Shown: positions 47,736 to 58,880 of the stretch, piece after piece
Layout of the letters: each line of letters begins with the position of its first letter
Position numbering within the stretch: position 1 is the first letter of the stretch
NCBI GenBank assembly: GCA_039707465.1
Contig: CM077644.1
Location: 202,735,962 to 202,799,961 of the forward strand
DNA: 64,000 nt
From: Rhabdophis nuchalis
Taxonomy: Eukaryota; Chordata; Lepidosauria; Squamata; Natricidae
Reading direction: 5' to 3'
Program-made: the position numbers and the translations under genes
Notes under the pieces: generated by a model
The model's database searches: none
What the model saw: the letters and a program-made list of their open reading frames with translations, nothing else
What the model was told of the DNA's origin: nothing

Positions 47736-48042
47736 CAGTGGTGGGTTGCAGGCAGTACACCCTGGTACGGGCGTACCTGAGTCAACCCGGAGCACCGGAT
47801 ACCATTCCAGTATGGTGTTCCAGGGGCCCCGCCCGCCTGCCCACCCTCCTTACCTGTGTTTTAAAGCTGCTGCACTGCTGCGCATGCACATGGCACATAC
47901 AGCGCTTGTGCGAAGCTTCGTGGAGCAGCTGGAGCGTCGCTGAGCGTTACGTAGGCGCTAAGATGCATGCACACGTCCATGAGGATGCCACCGGCCCCAT
48001 TCCAACCATACTGGTTGGAACGGGATTTGAAACCCACCACTG
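47736..48042. mobile_element. hAT miniature element, 307 bp
   Basis: Ends CAGTGGTGGGTTGCAGGC and GATTTGAAACCCACCACTG. GGTACACC is repeated exactly at 47728-47735 and 48043-48050. GC-rich, CpG-containing interior, no coding capacity. One of the best-preserved copies. Confidence 0.95.
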
Positions 48043-49275
48043 GGTACACCAAACAGTCAAAAAGCGTTAAGAAATAGATCAGTACAGATTTTTAAAAGTA
48101 TCATATTTCCTTTCTAGTATGGTAGAGATTGCTTCTCTTAGTTAAGAGAAACCTTATTTTGGCTAGACAGCAGCATTATTTGTATTCTGCAGTGAGTTTT
48201 GGCCATGTTCGAGAGAATCTTCTGTATTAAATGTACACAAGTTAAATCATCCAGAGCTGTGCTTGAATTAATGCATTGAAAGGGGCAAAAAGCATTTTGT
48301 TTGTTTAATCAGCCTTTACAGAAAAATGAAGGAAAGAAAACTTAAAGGAAAGAATGTTTTGGAAATAAATGACCTTAACAGTTTTGGGATATTAACATTT
48401 CAAATGAATTGCTGTTTTTTAGCATCATTGATAATCAGTCATCTGAGCTGTTGCTCATGAGAGATTTATGCAACCCGTAAAGTTACTAGAATTGATTAAA
48501 TGTTGGAATGTCAATTTTTCTAAAAATTCAGAATTATGTCTGTTTAATATGTTGCTAATATGAATGTATAATTTGCTATCCATTATTTATTATAACTCTT
48601 AATGGTAGCATCCTTTTTTTGCCTTCTACAATTTGTATGTGTTATTTTATTTTCTATTAAAATATGTTTTCTTTTGTGAATATAGATGTGCCTATTAGGC
48701 ATGCACACATTGTCCTGTTGTTTTCTTATGTTGCCTAATTATTTCTCACTTATAAAACAAAAGAAAGAAAGAAAAGAAAAGAAAAATAGACCAGTCAAAG
48801 TGTTTTCTGCTCTGCTTCTAAATAGCCATTTGTAATAATTGCTGGTTTATTCATGCATTACTGAAACATAATCTATTTTGTTTGATTGCTGTATTAGAAA
48901 GCTGTGTTCTGTTCTAGAAGCTATGAACTCTATATCTGGAGGGGTCTTCCAGAGTCAGTGATAAGTATTTTTTCCAGTTTAAATTGACAGCTGCTTTTTT
49001 TTTAGCCATCTTTTACTCAGCAATCAAACAAAATAGATATGAAAGAGAACTGAAGAAATGTTTAATAACAGTTTTGTGGTGTCCACAAGACTACCATTCC
49101 AGAATCCAGTTAACGCCTAAGTAGCATCTTCTGAATCAAAAGGCATATTTCTGTGGAAACCTGATGACTAGTCTCTCATGCAATCCAAGTTGAAATGAGT
49201 TACCCCTCATAGCTGCTTGAAAAGTTTAGTCCCTGACTGCATCATCACCATGATCATGAATGAGATGTCATAGAG

Positions 49276-49845
49276 CCGTGATGGCGAACCTATGGCACGC
49301 GTGCCACAGGTGGCACACTGAACCATTTGTCAGGGTACATGAGGTGTTGCCCTGTCAGCTGGCCAGCCTGCATGCACGCGCTGGCCAGCTGACTTTGGCC
49401 TTCTTTTGAGGCCATTTTTTGCCCTCTGGGCAAACTGGAAGTTCAGAAACATACTTCTGGTTTGCTCGTAGGGCTGGTATTAACCCTCCGTCGCCTTCAG
49501 GGAAGCCTCCTGAAGGCCCCTGAACTCTCCAGAGGGCGAAAAACTGCCCTACGGACAAACCGGAAGTCACTTCCGGTTTGCTCATAGGGCCGGTTTTTCA
49601 CACTTTGGAGAGCCTCCGGGGGGGGGGGGAGGCTGTTTTCACCCTTCCCAGGCTCCTATAAAGCCTCTGGAACCTGGGGAGGGGGAAAAAAGCAAGCCAA
49701 AAATGAGGGGGTGAGTACTGGTTGTGCGCGCATGCGGCCTGGGCCTGTGCGTATAGCACTATGGTTGTGGCACACCTGCACACAACCCCCCCCCTGTGCT
49801 CACCCCGCTTTTGACACATGAGCCAAAAAAGGTTCGCCATCACTT
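49276..49845. mobile_element. hAT-type non-autonomous element, 570 bp
   Basis: Ends CCGTGATGGCGAACCTATGG and AGGTTCGCCATCACTT, with TCATAGAG exactly repeated at 49268-49275 and 49846-49853. The interior includes GGCACGCGTGCCAC, itself a short palindrome, and several pairs of AAACCGGAAGT-like repeats (49430-49460 and 49555-49580). Confidence 0.95.
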
Positions 49846-50489
49846 TCATAGAGTGTCTGCCGAGATGGATTAGGAGAAGATGTAAAGTGCTACATAATCA
49901 TTAAAAGCTGTTTCTTAAAAAGGACACACATAGGCTGCCTCCACAGTGTGTTGTGTAGGAAATATAAAATACTTCATGAGGCTATGTCTTCTAAAACAGC
50001 TATGAGTGTTTATTCCAAGATTAGCAAAATATGAAGGTAAACAGTTTGAAAGTTAAAGGAACTAGCCTCACCCTGAAAATGTGATGATTTCCCAAGTGTA
50101 AAATAGTCTGTCTGGTTACATCCATTTTTCTAGGAATATTGCAGACAAGACTAAACTTGGGTTTCTAAGACTCACATAAAGACATTTCACCCATGATACA
50201 AAATGAAGTCAAATACTGAATCCCTATTACCATCATTATCAGTAGCAGGTAGTTTTTTTTCCCCAGGAAAGAGCTTGAAAATTTGTATCAGTAATTGGGA
50301 ACGTATGACCTTACAAGACATTTTTGGACTACAAAGATGTTATTCTAGTCAGCATAGTCTTGAAATTGCATATATTTGTATTTCATTTTATTTATTTTAT
50401 ATTTATTTATTTCTGAAATTAGAGGCTGCTTGGCTATAAAGAAAATGGTGATTCTGGCCAGAATCATTAGATCAAATAAGGGCAGTTAA

Positions 50490-50720
50490 GAACAATAGCA
50501 ACAAAAAGGAAGTCTCCTGCGTCTCCATCGCTACCTTACCCCAAGGTCTGGGAAAAGAGCCAGGTTTTTAACATCTTCCAGAATATAATCAGGGTGAGAG
50601 CAACACACATGGGCAGAAACTATGGGAGATTGATAGATAACTTGATCCTGTGCCATGAAGTGCTTTACTAATAACCAGTGCCTTGAATTGCAACCAGAAG
50701 CCCACTGGCAGCTAGTTTGT
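50490..50720 (-). mobile_element. Old L2-type LINE relic
   Basis: AGAGCCAGGTTTTTAACATCTTCCAGAA in part and CCAGTGCCTTGAATTGCAACCAGAAGCCCACTGGCAGC in part are the eroded minus-strand equivalent of the ORF2 tail at 19985-20040. Confidence 0.6.
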
Positions 50721-51117
50721 ATTCTGTAGTACAGTGGGATTTCCCATCATTACACTATATTCTTGATCAATTATATTTTCTTAATTTTTTTTGCATACAT
50801 GGGCAAGTTTATGTGTCATTTCCTGAATACCCCTTTTATCCTTTTTAAAAATTGATGTTTCATTACCTACCTCAAAATTCTCTTTTACTGTTGTTAAAAA
50901 AAGTTATATATACTTATTCATTTGAAGGTATGTTCTTTGGTGAGTAGGGATTTCTTAACTACTAATTTGTTAAATCAAGTATCTAATCTTTTGCCTCTAA
51001 GTTTAAGTTCTTTAGATGCCTTCTATGAAAAAGTCAGTTTGGAAATATTTTTTTCTCTTGCATTATCTACTATGAAGATATATATATAAAAGCCTAACAT
51101 ACATATATATATATATA

Positions 51118-51400
51118 TGTTAGGTTTTTGAGCTGATCAATAAATAAATCAGGGAGACTAGGATAGATCTATTTCGAGCTATTTAGCTCTCATCAGCTAG
51201 CCATAGCTTACATGTGAGGCAGCTGTAACTGCCACCAGACCACTGGTTCTTATCCTGATCAGCTGAGACATGAGGATAAGTATATGGTTGTGTCACAACA
51301 CCCTGTTAAGCCCCAATTAAAGGAGGAAGCATACTGCTTTCCTTTTCTGCCTTTTGGCTCATCATCAGAGACCATCTAGACAGAAAGCTATGAGTTCCGT
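51118..51400 (-). mobile_element. tRNA-derived SINE-like repeat, copy A
   Basis: From GTTAGGTTTTTGAGCTGATC to about 51245 it is nearly identical to the repeat that hosts the Helitron, but the B-box segment between CAGCTAGCCATA and TTACATGTGAGG is deleted. It provides the uninterrupted version of the Helitron insertion site. Preceded by an (AT)n run at 51100-51118. Confidence 0.7.
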
Positions 51401-51765
51401 TGTGTACTTTTTTTATGTGTGTTAGGTTTTTGAGCTGATCTATATAAATAAAAATGTAAAATAGTTTGTATGAAGCAGCTAATCTCAAAAACTACTGCAC
51501 CGATTTACACCAAATTTTGACACAATGTTCCTAAGGACTTAATAGAATACGTACTCATTTTGTGCCTAGCACACGTGTGTCATGTGCAAGCTACACAAAC
51601 GTAAAATGTACCCACTGATCAGGTTTTCACCTCCCTATAGCTCCTCCCATCAGGCTGCTTTTCAACTGTCATTTTCTCAGCAACATATGGAAGCCTAAAA
51701 GTGCCAAAACACAGAGGATAGGAAACTCCCAGGTGGCCCATAGAGAGAGGGGGGGAGAAATACAG

Positions 51766-52126
51766 TTTAATAAAAGAGGGACTAGGGGAGACATGATAGC
51801 AGCCTTCCAATATGTCAGGGGTTGCCACAAAGAAGAGGGAGTCAAGCTATTCTCCAGGGCACCTGAGGGCAGAGCAAAAAGCAATGGGTGGAAACTAATC
51901 AAGGAGAGAAGCAACTTAGAACTGAGGAGGAATTTCCTGACTGTTAGAACAATTAATCAGTGGAACAATTTGCCTCCAGAAGTTGTGAATGCCCCAACAC
52001 TGGAAGTCTTTAAGAAGATGCTGGATAGCCATTTGTCTGAAATGGTATGGGTTTTCCTGTCTAGGCAGGGAGTTGGACTAGATGACCTCCAAGGTCCCTT
52101 CCAACTCTGCTATTGTATTATTGTAT
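51766..52126 (+). mobile_element. CR1-type LINE 3' fragment inside the Helitron
   Basis: Frame 51733-52077 encodes the CR1 ORF2 C-terminus: KRGTRGDMIAAFQYVRG, KLFSRAPEGRAKSNGWKL, LELRRNFLTVRTINQWNNLP and LEVFKKMLDSHLSE. The 3' end has GGACTAGATGACCTCCAAGG and a TATTGTATTATTG tail. TACAG at 51761-51765 and 52127-52131 flanks it, and minisatellite sequence lies on both sides, so it inserted into the minisatellite. Confidence 0.88.
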
Positions 52127-52131
52127 TACAG

Positions 52132-53703
52132 TAGGTAGGTAAATAGGGGAATAGATAGAGAGGGAGAAATACAGTAGGTAGGTAGGTAGATAGAGAGATA
52201 GATAGGGAGAAATACGGTAGGTAGGTAGGTAGAGGGATAGATAGAGAGGGAGAAATACAGTAGGTAGGTAGGTAGGTAGATAGATACAAGGAGAAAGGAA
52301 GAAATACAGTAGGTAGATAGGTAGAGGGATAGAGAGGGAGAAATACAGTATTTAAGTAGGTAGGTAGATAGGGGGATAGATAGAGAGGGAGAAATACAGT
52401 AGGTAGGTAGGAAGATAGAGGGAGAAAGGAAGAAATACAATAGGTAGGTAAATAGAGGGATAGACAGAGAGGGAGAAATACAGTAGGTAGGTAGGTAGGT
52501 AGGTAGGCGGGGGGATAGGCAGAGAGGGAGAAATACAGTAGGTAGGTAGAGAAATAGAGAGAGAGGGAGAAATACAGAAGGTAGGTAGGTAGAGGGATAG
52601 ATTGAGGGAGAAATACAGTAGGTAGGTAGGCAGGAGGATAGACATAGAGGGAGAAATACAGTAGGTAGGTAGAGGAATAGAGAGAGAGAGAAATACAGAA
52701 GGTAGGTAGGTAGAGGGATAGAGAGAGAGGGAGAAATACAGTAGGTAGGTAGGTAGGTAGATAGAGGGAGAAAGGAAGAAATACAATAGGTAGGTAGGTA
52801 GAGGGATAGATACAGAGTGAGAAATACAGTAGGTAGGTGGGTAGGTAGATAGATAGAGGGAGAAAGGAACAATTACAGTAGGTAGGTAGAGGGATAGATA
52901 GAGAGGTAGAAATACAGTATGTAGGTAGGTAGAGGGATAGATAGAGAGGGAGATACAGTAGGTAGGTAGGTAGGTAGGCAGGGGGATAGACATAGAGGGA
53001 GAAATACAGTAGGTAGGCAGAGGAATAGAGAGAGATGGAGAAATACAGAAGGTAGGTGGGTAGGTAGATAGAGGGAGAAAGGAAGAAATATAATAGGTAG
53101 GTAGGTAGGTAGAGGGATAGATAGAGAGGGAGAAATACAGTAGGTAGGTAGGTAGAGGAAGAAAGGAAGAAATACAATAGGTAGGTAGAGGGATAGATAC
53201 AGAGTGAGAAATACAGTAGGTAGGTGGGTAGGTAGATAGAGGGAGAAAGGAACAATTACAGTAGGTAGGTAGGTAGAGGGATAGATAGAGAGGTAGAAAT
53301 ACAGTATGTAGGTAGGTAGAGGGATAGATAGAGAGGGAGATACAGTAGGTAGGTGGTTAGGGGGATAGATAGAGGGAGAAATACAGTAGGTAGGTAGGTA
53401 GAGGGAGAAAGGAAGAAATACAGTAGGTAGGTAAGTAGAGGGATAGACAGAGAGGGAGAAATACAGTAGGTAGGTAGGTAGGTGGATAGATAGATAGGGA
53501 GAAATACAGTAGGTAGGTAGTTAGAGGAATAGAGAGAGAGGGAGAAATACAGTAGGTAGGTAGGTAGAGGAATAGAGAGAGAGAGAGAAATACAGTATGT
53601 AGGTAGGTAGGTAGGTAGAAGGAGAAAGGAAGAAATACAGTAGGTAGGTAGGTAGAGGGATAGATAGGGAGAAATACGGTAGGTAGGTAGGTAGGTAGGG
53701 GGT
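52132..53703 (+). repeat. Minisatellite, about three dozen units of roughly 40 bp
   Basis: Units follow GTAGGTAGGTAGAGGGATAG, ATAGAGAGGGAGAAATACA, with variants such as GGGAGAAAGGAAGAAATAC and GGCGGGGGGATAGGCAG. Counting AATACAG-type landmarks by eye gives about 37 in 1.57 kb. The first unit is left of the CR1 insertion (51738-51765). Long minus-strand open frames rich in Leu, Ser, Tyr, Pro and Thr arise only because the repeat lacks stops in those frames. Confidence 0.95.
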
Positions 53704-53969
53704 TATACGGTGGTTGTGTGTATGTGTGCAGGTGTAGATCTACACACAGATTGGTTGGCCATTTAACTAGACTGGGCCACAGCAACGCGTGGCCGGGTAT
53801 AGCTGGTCAATAAATAAATCAGGGAGACTAGGATAGATCTATTTCAAGCTATTTAGCTCTCATCAGCTAGCCATACCCTTACTGGAATTCGAATCAGGGA
53901 AGTATTACATGTGAGGCAGCTGTAACTGCTACCAGACCACTCCCTGGTCTATTTAATGATCAGCTCAAA

Positions 53970-54018
53970 ATACATCAATACATCACCTGACGCCGTGATG
54001 ATGTCAGTTTGACACCCC
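53970..54018. mobile_element. hAT-like right terminus
   Basis: GATGTCAGTTTGACACCCCTGG matches the right-end motif of the CAGGGGTGTCAAA-ended elements. The left end was not found. Confidence 0.45.
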
Positions 54019-54338
54019 TGGTCTATATGAATCAATATATTGTTTTATTACCACCTTTAAAGTACTTAGCATTATCCACTGAGTAAAATCAAGGAAGATT
54101 TTAATGATATTATTTTTTTCCAGTATAAGCCAAAATACAACAAGAAAGAATAGCACAACTTCATTCAACAACCCTATGTATATTCTCAAGGAGAAGTAAA
54201 AAATTGACTGGACTAGGGACTACACTAGCATCTTTGCTACGTTCTTTGTAATTAAAACTACCTTCAGTCTATTTATGGATATGGGAGATTTTCTCTGCAA
54301 AAAGAAGTTTGAAAAACTGTCATGGTTTACCATTAAAA

Positions 54339-55374
54339 TTCATTGATAAATTTTTCATTTGATGAACTAGATAGAGTGAGCTCAAGACACAGTGACAATT
54401 TTTATTTTGTGTCCTTTCTGGCCAGATTATTTTAAAGTGTTTAAACTTAGTCATAATGTACTACATTATCTCAAAATAAATAACTTTCTAAAACTAAATA
54501 TCTTCAAGAGCACATAGGAAAACCTTCCCAACAGCTTGGATCAGGTCCATGCTATTCTATTATCCTTTCGACAATTTTTAGTAGATACTTTGATGGTGGA
54601 AGAAAAAAAGTCTTATTCTCTGCTACCAAGGTCATAGCATAGGTGTTCTAATCGCTCCTAAGCAGTGCTCCACCATGCAGTCTAGTGCAGTCCTCAACCC
54701 ACACTCTAGACATCTTTCAGCCCTTTTCATTATCTCTGTGACCTTGGTAAACCAAGGGTCTCTATGTATTTAGTGGCTAAGGACATTCCAGAGCCGAAGC
54801 TTAATATCCAAGGACAGCTAGATATTCTGCTACTAAGCTTTCCAGCTATAAGGTAATGGTGTGCTTTTAAAGTTCTGAATTGTATCTCTTAAAATTAATT
54901 TTGCATCATTGTCAAGTTATAGGTATTTTGCCAGAGTTTGATAATTGATTATCAATTATGACTGACTGAATTTTTTTAAGAGGCCTTCTTTGATTATCTG
55001 TCTTTTCTACAATCATCACAATAAACAGTAATGTTGTAATAACACATTCCCTCACCCTCAGCATGATACTTCCAAGTAATGAAAGTAAAGAGAGGGCAAT
55101 TAAAGGATAAACACTGTTTGCTTAAATTCTTTACAGTTTGACTGTAACAGTGAAAAATCAGAAATAAATTAGAAAGCGAATTTGAAATTAATATGCTCTT
55201 AATACATCTTAGATTATGGATTTCAAACCATAAAAAATGTTCTTTATTTTGAGATAATGTATTAAATTATGATTGAATATAATACTGTTCAAAAGGCACA
55301 CTAAATTAGAATTCTCACTGTGTGCCTTGAAGCTTACTCTATCCAGCTCATCAAATGAAAAATTCATCAATTAA
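54339..55374. mobile_element. 1-kb element with about 140-bp inverted terminal repeats
   Basis: Left repeat 54339-54483 and right repeat 55241-55374 are diverged reverse complements: AATTTTTCATTTGATGAACT and ATAGAGTGAGC on the left answer AGCTCATCAAATGAAAAATT and GCTTACTCTAT on the right; farther in, TACATTATCTCAAAATAAA answers TTTATTTTGAGATAATGTA. No coding region lies between. The target duplication could not be fixed. AT-rich, unlike the GC-rich hAT elements. Confidence 0.8.
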
Positions 55375-56299
55375 TCCTCTGACAATAATGATATATAGAC
55401 AAAAATCAATCTGAAATTGATTTTTTGAATCAAAACATGAAAACCAAGCCCTGATCTGCTCATAATTTGAAATTTCTCTTCATTTCAGTGATATCGCTGT
55501 ATAGAAAAGCTGAAGTAATTGTATAATTGTTTGTTTTTAGACTACTGCAGAAGGTATATGTTTGAATAATAGTATATAAGCTGGCGAGAGGTGCTGAAGT
55601 ACTTTAAGTTAATAAAATTGTTAAATACATGTAAGAATCAGAGATCAGAATTTTTCTATAATAATACAGTACCGATAAAGAAATAATTAAAACACTTGGG
55701 GACCACCCAGTATGCTTGAGAGAGATAAAGCAGGAGAGTGTGTACAATTCAAATAGATTTAAAAGACTGTGGCTAAGAAATTGTTTTCACGTATCTATGT
55801 TGTATGGCTTTTTCTATGTTTCCTCTTTGAGTTTTTCAAAGGTTTTGGGGAATAATTGCGTAAAATTGCATGTATCTTAAGCTGTATAATAGAATTAAAA
55901 ACAAAACCACTGTTTTAAAGAGATCACTTCCCTTCTGCTTTTATAGTTGTAAAAATGATTTTGTAGTGAATCAAAGTTTTTAAACTGAAAATGCATCTGT
56001 TTTTATTCTCTGAGAAAATTTTATATAAAATAGAGATACATTTAAACTTCTACTGTAGCGGTTTATGGTAGTTTACTATAGTTTGTTACTATAAGCTATC
56101 CAATCTGGAATGTATGAAAACTAGATGATAAAATCAAGTTTTTATATTGTAAGAAGGACCAAGATATACTTATGGTCCTTAGATATAGGAAACCCTATAT
56201 CTAAAATGTACCCTGTTACATTCTGTCAATATTTTTGTGCAGATGTCTTAGGCAGTTTTTTGTGGCTTTTTAAACATTTTAAACATTACTGAATGTCTA

Positions 56300-56500
56300 A
56301 TTATTATTTTATTTATTTTATTTTATCGAATTTATACCCCGCCCTTCTCCTTGTTAGGATCCAGGGCGGCGCACAGGCATTATTAAAACCACAATAAAAC
56401 AATATACATTGTTAAAAACATATTAAATTATTTAAAGCCGTGCTAAAAAACCCATTTAAAACCCTGCCTAATTACAATTTATACATAAAAAGTCAGAAAT
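56300..56500 (-). mobile_element. L2-type LINE 3' end
   Basis: TTATTTTATCGAATTTATACC, then CCGCCCTTCTCCTTGTTAGG and CAGGGCGGCGCACAGGCATT, the same subfamily as 9019-9110. Only the 3' untranslated part is present; it ends at a CAGAAATTATTG junction. Confidence 0.8.
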
Positions 56501-57560
56501 TATTGTATTTGTGGCATTAAATCTTTGAAAAATATTCATATTAATGTTTTTCAGTAAAGTTTTTTAATGTTTCATTATATTTGTAAAGCTAAAATCTGAG
56601 AGAAAGGGTAGAATTTGAATACAGTTTAGTTTGTTTTATAAACAATTATCTGTAGAACAAATTAAGTATTTTTGTAATTCATTTTTAATGGAGAATACAC
56701 ATTTTAATTAATTTGTAAACAAAAATGTGCAATATTCTTCTCATTTGAATACTTTATTTTACAATATTGTGCTTTTCTTTCTTATGGCAACATTTTGGGG
56801 TTTTATTTATTTTTTGTAAATGATTTCATTAAGTCTTTTTTAATAGTTCAAGCAGGTGGTAGTAACTTTTAAAAAACTAAGGGAAGCGCTAATGATCAGG
56901 ACCCTGAAAATCATTTAAAATCTATATTGGATTTTTCTGTCTTTTAAGCTATATTCATCCCTGATTTTTTTTAAACTGTTAAAATTTGTTAGAATTCCAA
57001 TGTCCTTGCATAATATATTTGCTGTGCTGTTAAACACAGGTGATGTAAATGCTGGTATTTTTTTCTGTAGGGTATAATACAAGGGTATCTGTGAAAGCAA
57101 TAAAGTGTTTTAACATTTAACAATTATTAGTTAGTCCATTCCAATGAATAAATGGGAAAATATACAATACCTCAGTACTAAATGCTGAGTATTAGACCCT
57201 ACGTATATGGTATTTTTGAGATGAGATTAATATCTCTACAATTTCTTTTTTTTTTCTCAAGCTGCATAAGCATTATGTTCAAAGTATGACTCCTTTTCCT
57301 TAGAAATCGTGAAGAGGCTATTGTCAGAACAGCAGAATGCTGCTATGAAGATGTGTCTAAAACAAGATGTGCCTAAAACCTGCGGAACTTTTGTATAATA
57401 TACCTGGAGTTATTTTCTCACCTATGTTTTCAGCAGCAGTAGAATAAAATAAAATTCAATCACAGTTAAGCAAGTTATATTGCTTAATAGGTACAACTAG
57501 CAGATACCATACCTTGTAAAGGTAAAACTGCATAAGAACAACATGAATCTAGAAGAGAGG

Positions 57561-57562
<2 letters not shown>

Positions 57563-57615
<53 letters not shown>
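57563..57615. repeat. (CT)n microsatellite
   Basis: About 25 uninterrupted CT repeats. Confidence 0.97.
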
Positions 57616-57617
<2 letters not shown>

Positions 57618-57829
57618 GTCTCCAGAATTTGGGTGTTAAGTGTGTAGAGAGATTTTCCTTCTATTTAGAATCTCTGAAATAATAGTCTTTTCCCCTCAGT
57701 AATTCTGTTTATGCATTATAAATATTTGATTAAAAATTAGCCAACCAATTTCCATCTGCGCATGTTAGTTTGTGCTGTTTATGTATATATTTGCTAAATT
57801 CATATCCCATCTTTATTTTTTTAGATTTT

Positions 57830-58050
57830 TTTTATCCTGCCTTTATTTTTTATAAGTAACTCAAGGCAGTGAACATATCCAATTCATCATCTTCCTCCTG
57901 TTTTCCGCAAAACAACAACCCTGTGAGCTGGATTGGGCTGAGAAAGACTAGTCCAAGGTCATCCAGCTGATTTTTAGGCAGGATTAGAACTCACAGTCTT
58001 CTGGTTTCTAGTGTGGTGGCTTAACTACTAGACCAAACTGGTTTTCTATT
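57830..58050 (-). mobile_element. CORE-type tRNA SINE, best-preserved copy
   Basis: On the minus strand the head at 58050-58010 reads CCAGTTTGGTCTAGTAGTTAAG, followed by AGACTGTGAGTTCTAATCC (B-box-like), the CORE-like GATGACCTTGGACTAGTC and a tail ending AAATAAAGGCAGGAT. Relatives lie at 14345, 23305 and 47055. An (AAAT)n run follows at 58174-58203. Confidence 0.75.
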
Positions 58051-58239
58051 ATGTCTGTCCTGAATGTTTAGAAATAATAACAGTAGGAATCCTTGAGTGG
58101 GTATGTGTGAAGGGTAATGCCATGTTTTAACCACATATCTAAATAACCATTTTAAAGCCTGAAATTTTACCCAAAAATAAATAAATAAATAAATAAATAA
58201 ATGCTAGGAGATATTTAAACACGTGCAGTGTGAAACATC

Positions 58240-58880
58240 TACACAGTGAAATGTTCAATTGAAGAAGCTGTACCTTCAGCTGAGGAGATCAGCATGATTC
58301 TCCTTGGGAAAAATTCCAGATGGTATTCCTTTTGCTGAAGGAAACAGTCTGGTCTATATCCTTCACCATTTACAATAGACCTAAAGAATCTTAATGAAGA
58401 TAAAGTGAATAAGCAGACAAAGAGCAGAGGCAGATATAGCTAAAATCTTTGTTTCTGCCTAGTAGGTGCTCAGATTGTACTTCCTGTTGTGTCAGTTTTT
58501 TCCATTCATTCAACCCGGAAATTACTGAGGTGGTAATCCAGCGTATCTTGGAAGCATTTATTTAGAGAAGCTGACATTAAAGGAAAAGCAAATGAGTTAT
58601 TGTTCTCTTTAAGTCAAAATTGGAACCTTGCTTTGGGGAAGGCTATGCAGCATTTTAAATTTGAAGGCAAAAAAGTGGTTCAAAGTGCCTTTGCGGCTTC
58701 TCTTGTCAACATGTCTCTTCTGGCATTGCAGTGCAATTACACACTCTCAGAAGAAGATACAGGGGCTTTAAGTTACTGCCAACAGATTCTACATGAGCTT
58801 CCTTGGGTATACTGGAATACCATTTCATCTTTGAAGTGGCACACTATTCAAAAAAAAAATTATGTTAGCAATCAAGGTGT
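58240..58880. other. Non-repetitive block, candidate conserved non-coding sequence
   Basis: A less AT-rich stretch with a 140-codon open frame (58600-59022, no ATG at its start) giving no recognisable protein and no splice-site logic. It is not the next FAM172A exon. I list it because it differs in texture from its surroundings; a regulatory role is only a guess. Confidence 0.25.

Larger units (their letters stand above)
51439..53806 (+). mobile_element. Non-autonomous Helitron, 2368 bp
   Basis: The 5' end is TCTATATAAATAAAAATG, and the 3' end is CTGG (CTRR form). A 6-bp stem hairpin (GGCCAC, loop of 8, GTGGCC at 53775-53794) lies 8 bases before the terminus. It sits between A (51438) and T (53807) with no target duplication, as Helitrons do. 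The intact site is visible at 51136-51138 in the neighbouring copy of the host repeat. No Rep/helicase code. Its cargo is a CR1 fragment and a large minisatellite. Confidence 0.92.
51418..53955 (-). mobile_element. tRNA-derived SINE-like repeat, copy B, split by the Helitron
   Basis: The 3' tail is at 51418-51438 and the body at 53807-53955. On the minus strand the head shows GGTCTGGTAGCAGTTACAGC (A-box-like) and GATTCGAATTCC (B-box, complement of 53884-53895), then ATAGATCTATCCTAGTCTCC. It rejoins without missing bases if 51439-53806 is removed. Confidence 0.75.

Noticed and set aside
52132..53703. CRISPR-like array
   Set aside because: Units are tandem and degenerate with no distinct spacers, and the genome is a vertebrate.
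52110..53785. Long minus-strand open frames (up to 381 codons) rich in Tyr, Leu, Pro, Ser, Thr
   Set aside because: They are the translation of the minisatellite; three frames are open at once because the unit lacks stops on that strand.
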